This document shows, one piece after another, positions 1-11,540 of a stretch of DNA of 64,000 nt. A model generated the notes under the pieces. The model was not told the DNA's origin, did no database searches, and was given only the letters and a program-made list of their open reading frames with translations. Where the stretch lies: assembly GCF_029168945.1 (NCBI RefSeq), contig NC_083603.1:34941396-35005395 (forward strand). Direction: 5' to 3'. How positions within the stretch are numbered: the stretch's first letter is position 1; each line of letters starts with the position of its first letter. Both the position numbers and the translations under genes were made by a program. This DNA is from Cannabis sativa (taxonomy: Eukaryota; Streptophyta; Magnoliopsida; Rosales; Cannabaceae).

Positions 1-2179
1 ACTTAATTTTTTGATATTTAATTAAATTTAAATTTGAAAATATTTAAGTTCTAGATTTTTTCTAATACAACTTAAATTAGATAATTTTTCAAATTGTGTG
101 GAAAAGATACTTAGTCCAATAAAATATTTTCTAGATAGTTATTTCTAGACTACTTATTATTTCTAATATTAAATAGGAAAATATTATACATTGTGAAATT
201 AATTATTTATATAATTAATTTTGGTACAATTTATTTTAAGTATATTTTTCCTAGTATTAAACTAGAGATTAATAATTAAGCCTTCTCTACACTTAATTAT
301 TTATTTCTTGAATTTAATACATTTAATTAATTTGAAAATTAAATATCTAAGTTGATTTTCATCATGATACTTAAATATTTCTTTTTCATGACACTAAATT
401 AAATAGAAAATTATTTTTAGTTGAAATTTAATTGTTCAACTAAATTTAAATAATTTTCAAAATATATTTTTTCTTTATTTTATTAATCAAATTTCGAAAT
501 TGAATTTCTTAAATGCTGGAATTTCGAATTTTATTTGAAAAATAGATTAAAGTTGTAAATTATTTATTTTAATTTGGGACCAACTTAAATCAATGATTTT
601 TTCATTAATTGATTAATTTAAAATAAATGAATTAAAATATATTATTAGAAATTGAATTAATTAGTCAAAGGAAAATCTAGATAGGTGATATTTTTGATTG
701 AAGTATTTTTCTAGTGTATTTAATTAAATAGAAAATTAATATTTAAGTTCATACTTAAATATTTGAAATTTTTCTTATATATATTTAATTAAATAGGAAA
801 ATTATATTTTTTGTTGTAAATTAATTTTATTAATTTTGGGCCAACATTAAATTAGAATAATTTTTCCAGGATTAATTTTTTATTTTAACATGCATTTTCG
901 AAAATTGTATCCTTGAATACTTTAATTTTTCGAAATGCAATATATATTTATAGAAAATTAAATTTGAGTTGTAAATTAATTTAAATTAATTTTGTAACAA
1001 CTTAAATTGAATATTTTTCTAAATAATTATTGGAAATTATTACTAAGATGGAAATAATTCATGTTATTTTCATATCCATCTAAGGAAAATTTATAAATAT
1101 TAAATTAAAATTTATATTTAGAATTTTTCATTCTAAATTGGAAATTTTAATTAAATAAATATATATTTAAAATAAATAGATTAAATTAAGAGAATCAAAG
1201 AAAATACAACTCTCTTTAAATAATGAGCTTTATTATTAAGATATTCGATCTCCATTATTGGTTTTACATCGCATTTGTTTTAGTGAGTAATCCTCCCTAA
1301 TGGAGGAACGTTCATTAACAATGTCACACCGTTTAATCTTGAAAGATAAGTAGTTTGTAGGTGTTTTATATGGTATGGATCACCCTAATGGTGGTGACCA
1401 TATTTGACTTACAAATTGCAAAACAATGGTGGAAGCTCATAAGATAGAATTGCCTTGACTCTCGCCTAAACGGGACAACACTGAATTCCAATCTTGATCG
1501 AATAAAAGGTTGCTAGAATGTTTAACATTTTAGATGAGCTGACAACTCTATTCAATGGATGGTAGCTTTGACTCTCGCCTAAACGGGACACTGATATCAG
1601 TTTGTTGAAAACCTTAGAAATTTTTTAGGATTATATGTTTTAGTATTTTCACTAGTCATTCCTACTTGCTATATGTTTATAATTTCTGAATTATGTATGA
1701 ATTTATATTGAACCATGTTATTTTCTGTTATTAAGTTGTAGTTTAATTTCGTATCTTCATTGTTGGTCTAACTTGGCTTGTTTATCTAATGAGATAAATC
1801 CCTAGTGGATTTTCACCATTAAACATACATAATAGTGTTAGATCTCGAAAGATAAATATTGTATATGCGACATCTAGGTGTTCATCAATAGATGACACCT
1901 TAGACTAGTATTTTTACGATATGAAACAAGAAGATTATATAAATAAGATTACTTTGACTTTTTCTAATCGAAGAATCGTTGGATTCTTATTTAAACAACG
2001 AAATTATCCTAATTCCTCTTAGCTTATTCATTTCGAATTAGCTCCATAACATATCATTGGATGAATGGTCTATAAATCATTTCATGTCATTCTATATTTT
2101 CTCTTAAGAAATTAAATGACGCATATAATTATAATCTCGAAACTCTATTCCCAATTGATATAAATCCTCAATCTTAGAA

Positions 2180-3990
2180 ATCTCTTACTTGTATGGGCAA
2201 ATCAGACTTAGAGTTTGTATTAGTAGTGGTGGTCCAAGATAGAATTACTCATTATATTTGGTATAAATTTAAGTCTTTGACTTTAATTTTAGATTCCAAA
2301 CAGAAATTTTCTTATATTTCTATTTCCAGGAAGCAATACAGTTACACTTTCGAAGTGTTTAATATCCATCTTCTATTAATGGATTCAAACTGTATGGAAT
2401 ATGAGTTTAGTATTCTGTGACCAGGATCCACTTGCACTATTCTAAGAATTCTTTGATGTAACTAAACCTAAGTCATCAAAAGACACTACCACAATTTTTT
2501 TTAATCTATGGCATTTGTATCTTGTTCATAGTGGATTTGACAAGATCAATCTATGCAAAGAGTTAATATGCCTATATCCACTGAAAGTAGTTCATCTCAT
2601 TCGCAGATGGATGTACATTCACTGGTGGATATGAGTTTTTCGTTGTATTCTAAAAACGATAACTCTAGATTATACCTTTTAGCAAGAAATTTGAAATGTT
2701 TGAAAAATTTCATTAATTTCTAGCAATGGTTAAAAACATTAAGGTAAGTGGTTAAAGATCTTGCAAACTGATAGGGGTGGAGAAATAGTTAGTAGATATG
2801 CAGTTCAAAGATCATTAAATTGATTTTTGAATTATATCCAAACTTACCTCCCCAGAAATTTTGAGTTGTATGTTGATGATTAGTTACTAGTCATTGCCTA
2901 ATTCCTTCCATGGTAATACAATTTCAGAATGATGTAATGGTTGACCTAATCAAATTCTTAAGAAAAGCTAGAACTGTTAACCATGGTTTGTTAGCTATTC
3001 TAAGTGATTAGGGGTGGACTATCCCATAGTCAATAGATAAGAAATGGTTTGTTCAAACAAATACTACTTTTCTAAGATAATGACTAAGTCTGAAAATAAA
3101 GTAGCAAATAAAGGAGATATTTTTCTTGATTCCAAAAGTGTTCTATCATCTTATTTGACATATGATGATCCCACTGCCTCTATTGTCTTGTCACAACCGA
3201 AGAGATCAATACCATTTAGTTCTGTTAGACATAATTCACGGTACCTTGTCGTAGTGGGAGAGTTTCTAGGAACTCACCTTCTTATGACTTGGGAGACACT
3301 AGTGATTTAAAATCCATTGCGAGTTTAAACAAGTAATGGATTGTCAAGATAAGAAACTAAGAAGAAAGCCAATAAAATTATGGTTTAATCCATTCACATG
3401 GAGTAACCTAAAGTTTTCTATTACAAGGACATAAAAGAAAATTTTCGTTTATAAGTCTATTCAATGGACTTAACAAAACTTCCTGTTCCTAGTATTATAG
3501 GTTTGAGTTTATCGAAACCTATGGCTTGTGGTATACCTGGTAATTACTTACTCTAATGCAAGCAACTTATTTTAGTGAGATGCTGAAGCATTTTCTTTCT
3601 AATGGCAATCTATAGAAGCTTCACAACTTCTTAAACATAGATTTTATTATCTAAGGAAAAGTTTCAACTATTCCAGAAAAGATAAAGCCATGAAAGAATT
3701 TCTTAAATCAACAAAGAGAGGTCTTATATATGCTTTTGTATGCCTTAGACCAGACACCTGCTGTTGAGTGGGAGTAATGAGTAGGTATCAAATTAATCCA
3801 GGAGAAGAACATTGGAAGACAATCAAGTAAATCCTAAGATTAAGAAGAGGAACTATATGTTAGTCTATAAGAGTGTGTTTAAAACTCTTAGACTACACCA
3901 CATAAGATTTCAAAATTTGCCTTTGTGCTAGAAAATCTTTCTGATAAGATGGTGGTTACTCTGGGGTGAAATAGTGATTTTGGAGAAGTG
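2180..3990 (+). pseudogene. Copia A gag-pol remnant (integrase, RT and RNase H fragments)
   Basis: These are broken pieces of a copia polyprotein in several frames. Near 2755-2790 one frame reads LQTDRGGE, corresponding to the conserved integrase L-x-S-D-R-G-G-E-Y segment. Around 3730-3870 short runs match the RT/RNase H boundary of copia elements (TRPD-like, SRYQ-NPGEEHW-like and YMLVYK-like segments), followed near 3950 by a remnant of the GYSDSDF-type RNase H start. In-frame stops at 2740-2742 and 2821-2823 are also present in copies B and E. No protein can be made; the longest open stretches here are 75-88 codons and have no coding value on their own. Confidence 0.75.
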
Positions 3991-4370
3991 TAAAAACCTA
4001 TCTTAAGTCTCTAGGTCTACTAGGAAGGGACTGAATGTTAAAGTTACATGAAAGGTACTTATTTAGTCTAAGGAAAGTTCTATACATTTTTGGCACCATT
4101 CCGAGTTGCCTAATCTACTAGTGTTAATTTCCTGATTAACCAAAAGTAGTTGCCAAAAGTATAGAATCCAGTATCCCAAGAGAGTAGACATATAGAGAGG
4201 AATTTCACATTACCAATGATTTTGTGATTAAGGAAGATTAATAGTGGAGGAAAGGTTATGGTTAATTCAACCTTTAAGATCCTATTACAAGCAGTTTACT
4301 ACTACTACACTTGATTTGTATATCGAGGTGTTGAGATTATTTGAAACGCGCTTTTTGTTTTATATTAGTG

Positions 4371-4382
4371 CAAGTGGGAGTT
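4371..4382 (+). other. Polypurine tract of copia A
   Basis: The purine-rich run AAGTGGGAGTT lies immediately before the LTR start TGTTGGG at 4383. In LTR elements this is the plus-strand primer left by RNase H. The same tract precedes the 3' LTRs of E (46994-47004) and F (about 56799-56810), and appears inverted next to the left LTR of B. Confidence 0.8.
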
Positions 4383-6275
4383 TGTTGGGTTTTATGCCCT
4401 AAATAAAACTCATTTCAATATAATCAGATTTACTTATTAATATAGATCAGAAATAACATTTAATGTTGCATGGTTCACATGATTTAATTCATGATTAAAT
4501 GTACATAATGTATAAATTCATCTGAAACCCTTTTCACATACTTGATCCTGTTTATTGTGCCGTCAACACATTGGAAAGTAAACATGACTATGTGAATAAA
4601 GTTTCCTAGATTTATCAGACATAGGGTTTTACTGATATGATAATCTACAACAGAGTTTACTTGCATTTGGAGAAGTGCTATGTTCTTTCGAGAGCATTGG
4701 TTAAAGTAAAGCTCAGGTTGGATGCATGGAGTATGCATTGGAAGGGACCGATACTGAACTTTGACTTAGATTTATTAAACTTATCGTAATATCTATTCAA
4801 GTCAATATCGCCTAGTTGATCCCAGATCAAATGTTCTTAATCCTGTCATGATTAGGCTCAATCTTGAAAGGCTATTCGTGTTCTTTGATTTGTTAGTTAA
4901 GCCTACTTTTAGGTCAGGGTGATACGTACATTTTGGGAACACGGTAGTGCAATTGAGTGGGAGCGCTAGCATAAACATGGAATCTATAGCTTCTATCTGG
5001 CGAATAGTAAGCAAAGGATGATCTCCTTCGAGCTTGACCAAACGAGCATAAATGGTGGAGTACTCATTTCACATAAGCTGAAATATCATTTATACGGGGT
5101 CAAGTGTTTTAAGGATAAAATACATTGTAGGGTGTAACGGTAATCTAATCCCTTTACAGTGTAGATCATTCATATAGAGGATCATTGATCAAATTAGGAT
5201 TATAACAATGGATAACTAATGATGCATCTATATGGTGGAACATAAAGAGCATTCTCTATACTGAGAGTGCAATTCTAAGTTCTATGCGTGGATTCAACGA
5301 AGAATTAATAAGTTAGTGAATTTTAGTGCTAAATTCTTGATCTACTTATTGGAAGCTCGGTTATATAGACCCATGGTCCCTACACTAGTTGAGATAATAT
5401 TGCTTGTAAGACTCATGTAATTGGTTTTGATTAATCAATTATAATTCTCAATTTAGACTATGTCTATTTGTGAAATTTCACTAAGTAAGGGCGAGATTGT
5501 AAAGAAAGAGTTTTAGGGGCATATTTGTTAATTATGATACTTTGTATGGTTCAATTAATAAATATGATAAATGACAATATTATTTAATAATTATTTATAG
5601 TTATTAAATAGTTAGAATTGGCATTTAAATGGTTGAATTAAAAAATTGGCGTTTTTGAGAAAAATCAGATGCAGAAAAGATAAAACTGGAAAATTGCAAA
5701 ACGTGAGGCCCAAATCCACTATGTATGGCCGGCCGCTTTTGTAGGCATTTTAACTGATATTTTCATTATTTTAATGCCAAATAATTGAAACCTAACCCTA
5801 GTGGAATGCTATAAATAGATAGTGAAGGCTTTAGGAAATTTACACTAAATTTTCTACACTTCTGATTGAGAAAAAACTGAGCCTCTCTCTCTCCCTATCT
5901 TTAGCCGCCACTTCCCTCTTCTTTTCTTCTTCAATATTTCGAAATTCTTAGTGTGAGAGTAGTGCCCACACACAGCAAGCAATACCTCAATCATAGTGAG
6001 GAAGATCGTGAAGAGAGACTTTCAACAAGAAGGAGTTTCAGCACTAAAGAATTAGAGAAAGAGATCCAGGTTTAAATATTGATAATGCTCTGCTACAGAA
6101 AGGAATCAAGGGCTAGATATCTGAACGGAAGGACTCATATTATTCCGCTGTACAAAATGTAAGGTTTCCTAAACTTTATATATGTTTATTTCATCGTTTT
6201 AGAAAGTTCATATTTCGAGTGTTAATCAACGTACTTGTGAGTAGATCTAAGATCCTGGTAAAATAATATCCAACA
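4383..6275 (+). repeat. 3' LTR of copia A
   Basis: The LTR is 1893 bp, begins TGTTGGGTTTTATGCCC and ends TATCCAACA. It is closely similar along its length to the LTRs of B (7420-9313 inverted, 15688-26593 inverted and interrupted) and E (38700-40593, 47005-48895). A TATA box (CTATAAATAG) is at 5809-5818 and a CT-rich stretch near 5880-5930 would lie in the transcribed leader. The base after 6275 starts the integrase remnant of an older gypsy element, so A was inserted into that element; its other end and target duplication are outside the window. Confidence 0.88.
5809..5818 (+). promoter_or_regulatory. TATA box in copia A LTR
   Basis: CTATAAATAG lies about 1.43 kb into the LTR and some 460 bp before its end, fitting a U3 promoter. 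The same box at the same relative place is found in the LTRs of B (7875-7884 and 16143-16152 on the minus strand), D (28787-28796), E (40131-40140 and 48433-48442) and F (58251-58260; CTATAAATAA at 50244-50253). Confidence 0.7.
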
Positions 6276-7419
6276 GGTATCAGACAAGAGATTCTAGACG
6301 AGTCTCATACCACACCATATTCCCTACATCTGGCAACCACTAAGAGATATCAAGATTTAAAAGCCCTATACTGATTCCAAGGAATGAAAGTGATATTGTG
6401 GTGTATGTGTCAAAATGCCAAACTTGTCTACAAGTCAATGTAGAGCATCAGAGACTAGTGGGTTTACTTCAACCTTTGAAGATTCCTAAGTTGAAATGGG
6501 AAGAAATAATCATAGACTTTTTGGTTGGATTACCAAGAACTGTAGGGTTCTATTACTCTATCTGGGTATGTTGATAGATATACAAAGTCAGCACACTTTT
6601 TACCAGTGCGGGATAACTATATGGTGGATCAGTAAGCTGATCTGTATGTCATGGAGATAGTTTGACTTCATGGTGCTCCAAAGTCGATCGTCTCAGATAA
6701 AGATTTTAAATTTACATCCATGTTTTGGGCAAGTTTCAATGAGAAATGGGTACTAAATTAAAGTTTAGTAAAGCTTTTCATCCTCAGACTGATGGTGAGT
6801 TTCAGAAAACTATTCAGATACCCAAGGATATGCTACAGATGTGTGTATTAGACTTGAAGGGTTCTTGGAATAAGTATCTCCCTCTGATTGAGTTTTCACA
6901 CAATCATAGTTCTCAGAGTACTATTGGTGGCACCGTATGAAATGCTTTACAATAGGAAATGTCGATCATCCATTCAATGGGATGAGCCGGTGATTGGAGG
7001 TACCTTGGACCTAATGAAGTTCAAGGAAAAAGTGAGGCCATAGGAAAGATTCAAGTTCGTATGTTTGCCTTACAAAGTAGACAGAAAAGCCACACTGATC
7101 CAAAACATAGAGATATTTAATTCCAGGTTGGGAATTTTGTCTTTCTTCAGGTGTTCCCAATGAAGGAAACTTGGAAATTGGATAAAAGGAAAGTTAAGTC
7201 CCATATTTAATTGTCTGTTTGAGTTTCTGGAAAGGGTAGGTCAGGTAGTTTATCAGCTAGCCATACTCTCTACTTTATCTAGAGTTCACAACATCTATTT
7301 TAATGTTTCAGAAGTATGACTCAAATACGATCCATATACGGAGTTACAAGAATATTGAACTTCAAAAAACTTGTCGTATGAGGAGCAGTTAGTAAAAATT
7401 TTTTAACAAAGAAGAGAAG
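6276..7419 (+). pseudogene. Gypsy G integrase remnant
   Basis: This segment lies between the 3' LTR of A and the left end of B and is a degenerate Ty3/gypsy integrase on the plus strand. Readable pieces in order are a zinc-finger part ending in CQTC (about 6417-6428), a KWEE-IIDF-VGLPRT segment (about 6490-6545), VDRYTKSAHFLPV (about 6570-6607), LHGAPKSIVSD (about 6668-6700), and FHPQTDG in a 64-codon open stretch at 6746-6940. The second catalytic aspartate is still readable (IVSDKD), but the catalytic glutamate region (normally QSERTIQI) reads EFQKTIQI. Several frameshifts and stops make it non-functional. The reading continues, after the 19 kb copia B insertion, at 26599. Confidence 0.88.
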
Positions 7420-9313
7420 TGTTGGAAATTATTTTACCAGGATCTTAGATCTACTCACAAGTATGTTGATTAACACCCTAAATATGAACTTTCTAAAACG
7501 ATGAAATAAACACATATAAAGTTTAGGAAACCTTACATTGGGTGCAGCGGAACATAATGACTCCTTCCGTTCAGATATCTAGCCCTTGATTCCTTTCTGT
7601 AGCAGAGCATTATCAATATCTGAACCTGGATCTCTTTCTCTGAATCTTTGATGCTGAAACTCCTTCTTGATGAAAGTCTTTCTTCACGATCTTCCTCACT
7701 ATGATTGAGGTATCACTTGCTGTGTGTGGGCACTACTCTCACACTAAGATTTTTGAAATTTAAGAGGGAAGGAGAAAGAGAAGGGTCAGCCAAAGATAGG
7801 GAGAGAGAAGGTTCAGTTTTTTCTGAATCAGAAGTGTAGAAATTTAAGTGTAAATTTCCTGAAGCCTTCACTATCTATTTATAGCATTCCACTAGGGTTA
7901 GGTTTGAATTATTTGGCATTAAAATAATGAAAATATCAGTTTAAATTTCCTACAAAAGTTGCTGGCCCTATACAAGTGGATTTGGGCCTCACTTTTTGCA
8001 ATTTTGCAGTTTTATCTTTTCTGCATCTCATTTTCTCAAAAACGCCAATTTTCTAATTCAACCATTTAAATACCAATTCTAACTATTTAATAACTATAAA
8101 TAATTATTAAATAATATTGTCATTTATCATATTTATTAATTGAACCATACAAAGTATCATATTTAACAAATATGCCCCTATAAACTCTTTCTTTACAATT
8201 TCGCCCTTACTTAGTGAAAAATCAAAATAGACATAGTCTAATTTGAGAATTATAATTGATTAATCAAAACCAATTACATGAGTCTTACAAGCAATATTAT
8301 CTCAACTAGTGGGGGGACCATGGGTCTATATAACCGAGCTTCCAATAAGTAGATCAAGAATTTAACACTAAAATTCACTAACTTATTAATTCTTCGTTGA
8401 ATCCACGCATAGAACTTAGAATTGCACTCTCAGTCTATAGAATGCTCTATATGTTCCACCATATACATACATCATTAGTTATCCATTGTTATAATCCTAA
8501 TGTGATCAATTATCCTCTATATGAATGATCTACACAGTAAAGGGATTAAATTACCGTAACACCCTACTATGTATTTTATCCTTAAAACACTTGACCCCGT
8601 ATAAATGATATTCCAGCTTATGTGAAATGAGATCTCCACCATTTATTTTCGTTTGGTCAAGCTCGAAGGAGATCATCCTTTGCTTACTATTCGCCAGATA
8701 GAAGCTATAGATTCCATGTATACGCTAGCGCTCCCACTCAATTGCACTACCGTGTTCCCAAAAAGTACGTATCACCCTGACCTAAAAGTAGGCTTAACTA
8801 ACTATTCAAGGAACACGAATAGCCTTTCAAGATTGAGCCTAATCATAACAGGATTAAGATCATTTGATCTAGGATCAACTAGGCGATATTCACTTGAATA
8901 GATTTTACGGTAAGTTTAATTAAATCTAAGTCAAAGTTCAATATCGGTCCCTTCCGATGCATACTCCATGTATCCAACCTGAGCTTTACTTTAACCAATG
9001 TTCTGGAAAGAACATAGTATTTCTCCAAATACAAGTAAACTCTTGTTGTAGATTATCATATCAGTAAAACCGTGTGTCTGATAAATCTAGGAAACTTTAT
9101 TCACATAGTCATGTTTACTTTCCAATGTGTTGACAGCACAATAAACAGGATCAAGTATGTGAAAAGGGTTTCAAATGAATTTATACATTATGTACATATA
9201 ATCATGAAATAAATCATGTGAACCATGCAACATTAAATGTTATTTCTGATCTATATTAATAAGTAAATCTGATTATATTGAAATGAGTTTTATTTAGGGC
9301 ATAAAACCCAACA
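7420..9313 (-). repeat. 3' LTR of copia B (left)
   Basis: On the plus strand this reads TGTTGGAAATTATTTTACC at the left and AAAACCCAACA at the right, the reverse of the LTR ends in A and E. The inverted polypurine tract (AACTCTCACTTGCACT) follows at 9314. The TATA box on the minus strand is at 7875-7884. An open stretch at 8653-8901 on the plus strand recurs in other LTR copies, but it starts at TTG and carries a stop in copy E, so I do not call it a gene. Confidence 0.92.
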
Positions 9314-9699
9314 AACTCTCACTTGCACTAATATAAAACAAAAAGTGCGTTTCAAATAACCTCAACACCTTGATATACAAATCAAGTGTAGTAGTAGTAA
9401 ACTCCTCGTAATAGGATCTGAAAGGTTGAATTAACCACAACCTTTTCTCCACTATTACTCTTCCTTTAATCACAAAATCATTGATAATGTGAAATTCCTC
9501 TCTATATGTCTACTCTCTTGGGATACTAGATTCTATATCTTTGGCAACTACTTTTGGTTAATCAGGAAATTAACACTAGTAGTTTAAGGCAATTTGGAAT
9601 GATGCCAAAAATGTATAGAACTTTCCTTAGACTGAATAAGTACCTTTCCTGCATCTTTAACATTCAGTCTCTCTCTGGTAGACCTAGAGACTTCAGATA

Positions 9700-11540
9700 G
9701 GTTTTTTACACTTCTCCAAAATCACTATTCCACCCCCAGAGTAACCACCATCTTATAAGAAAGATTTAGTAGCACAAAGGCAAAATTCGAAATCTGATAT
9801 GGTGTAGTCTAAGAGTTTTAAACACACCCTTATAGACTAACATATAGTTCCTCTTCTTAATCTTAAGATTTACTTGATTGTCTTCCAATGTTCTTCTCCT
9901 GGATTAATCTGATACCTACTCATTACTCCCACTCAACAGCAGGTGTCTGGTCTAAGGCATACAAAAGCATATCTAAGACCTCTCACTGTTGATTTAAGAA
10001 ATTCTTTCATGGCTTTATCTTTTCTGGAATAGTTGAAACTTTTCCTTAGATAAATAAAATCTATGTCTAAGAAGTTGTGAAGCTTCTATAGATTGCCATT
10101 AGAAAGAAAATGCTTCAGCATCTTGCTAAAATAAGTTGCTTGCATTAGAGTAAGTAATTGCTAGGTATACCACAAGCCATAGGTTTAGATAAACTCAAAC
10201 CTATCATACTAGGAACAGGAAGTTTTGTTAAGTCCATTGAATGGACTTATAAACGAAAATTTCCTTTTATGTCCTTGTAATAGAAAACTTTAGGTTACTC
10301 CATGTGAATGGATTAAACCATAGTTCTATTGGCTTTCTTCTTAGTTTCTTATCTTAACAATCCATTACTTGTTTAAACTCACAATGGATTTTAATCACTA
10401 GTGTCTCCCAAGTCATAAGAAGGTGAGTTCCTAGAAACTCTCCCACTACGACAAGGCACCGTGAATTATGTCTAAGAAAACTAAATGGTATTGATCTCTT
10501 CGGTTGTGACAAGACAACAGAGGCAGTGGGATCATCATATGTTATATAAGATGATAGAACACTTTTGGAATCAAGAATTAAATATCTCCTTTAATGCTAC
10601 TTGTTTTCAGACTTTATCATTTTCTTAGAAAAGTAGTGTTTGTTTGAACAAACACTTTCTTATCTATTGGCAATGGGATGGTCCACCCCTAATCACTTTA
10701 GAAAAGCTAACAAACCATGGTTAACAGTTCTAGCTTTTCTTAAGATTTTGATTAGGTCATCCATGAATCTAGTAATGATTTACATTAAGTATACAACCAT
10801 TACATCATTCTGAAATTGTATTACCATAAAAGGATTTAGGCAACGACTAGTAACTAATCATCAATATGGAAATCGAAATTTCTGGGGAGGTAAGTTTGGA
10901 TATAATTCAAAAATCAAATTAATGATCTTTGAACTGCGTATCTACTAACTATTTCTCCACCCCTATCAGTTCGCAAGATCTTTAACCACTTACCTTAATG
11001 GTTTTAACCATTGCTAGAAATTAATGAAATTTTTCAAACATTTCAAATTTCTTTGCTAAAAGGTATAATCTAGAGCTATCGTTTTAAGAATACAACGTAA
11101 AACTCATATCCACCCCTGAACGTACATCCATCTGCGAATGAGATGAACTACTTTCAGTGGATATAGGCATATTAACTCTTTGCAGAGATTGATCTTGTCA
11201 AATCCACTATGAACAAGATACAAATGCCATAGATTAAAAAAAAATGTTGTAGTGTCTTTTGATGACATAGGTTTATAAAAGAATTCTTAGAATAATGCAA
11301 GTGGATCCTGGTCACAGAATACCTAACTCATATTCCATACAGTTTGAATCCATTAATAAAAGATGGATATTAAGCACTTGAGAAAGTGTAACTGTATTGT
11401 ATCTGGAATTAGAAATATAAGAAAATTTCTATTTGGATTCTAAAATTAAAGTCAAAGACTTAAATTCAACCCAATATAATGAGTAATTCTTTCTTGGACC
11501 ACCACTACTAATACAAACTCTAAGTCAGATTTGCCCATAC
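9700..11540 (-). pseudogene. Copia B pol remnant
   Basis: This is the minus-strand counterpart of the pol remnants in A (2180-3990) and E (44760-46620), and is collinear with both. It contains the broken integrase segment (near 10950-11000) and the RT/RNase H segment (near 9760-10000). It shares in-frame stops with A and E (10995-10997 and 10914-10916 here), showing that the lesions predate the spread of these copies. No open frame of useful length is left. Confidence 0.75.

Larger units (their letters stand above)
1..4382 (+). mobile_element. Copia element A, internal region (5' part outside window)
   Basis: This is the internal part of a plus-strand Ty1/copia retrotransposon whose start lies before the window. 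Bases 1 to about 1690 are AT-rich untranslated leader; the rest is a broken gag-pol remnant ending at a polypurine tract and the 3' LTR at 4383. The same sequence occurs inverted in copia B (9314 to about 13776) and directly in copia E (about 42570-47004). Two copies of a GACTCTCGCCTA-type motif lie at 1457-1477 and 1570-1590, and two small hairpins at 1291-1307 and 1379-1395. No full-length reading frame survives. The superfamily call rests on the pol remnants and on TGTTGG...CCAACA LTR ends; I do not assign a clade. Confidence 0.85.

Noticed and set aside
8653..8901. An 80-codon open stretch recurring in LTRs of A, B and D (4802-5041, 8653-8901, 16923-17171, 27814-28020), antisense to the element
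   Set aside because: It starts at TTG, not ATG, carries an in-frame TGA in both LTRs of E, and is cut in D. Recurrence is explained by LTR homology alone.
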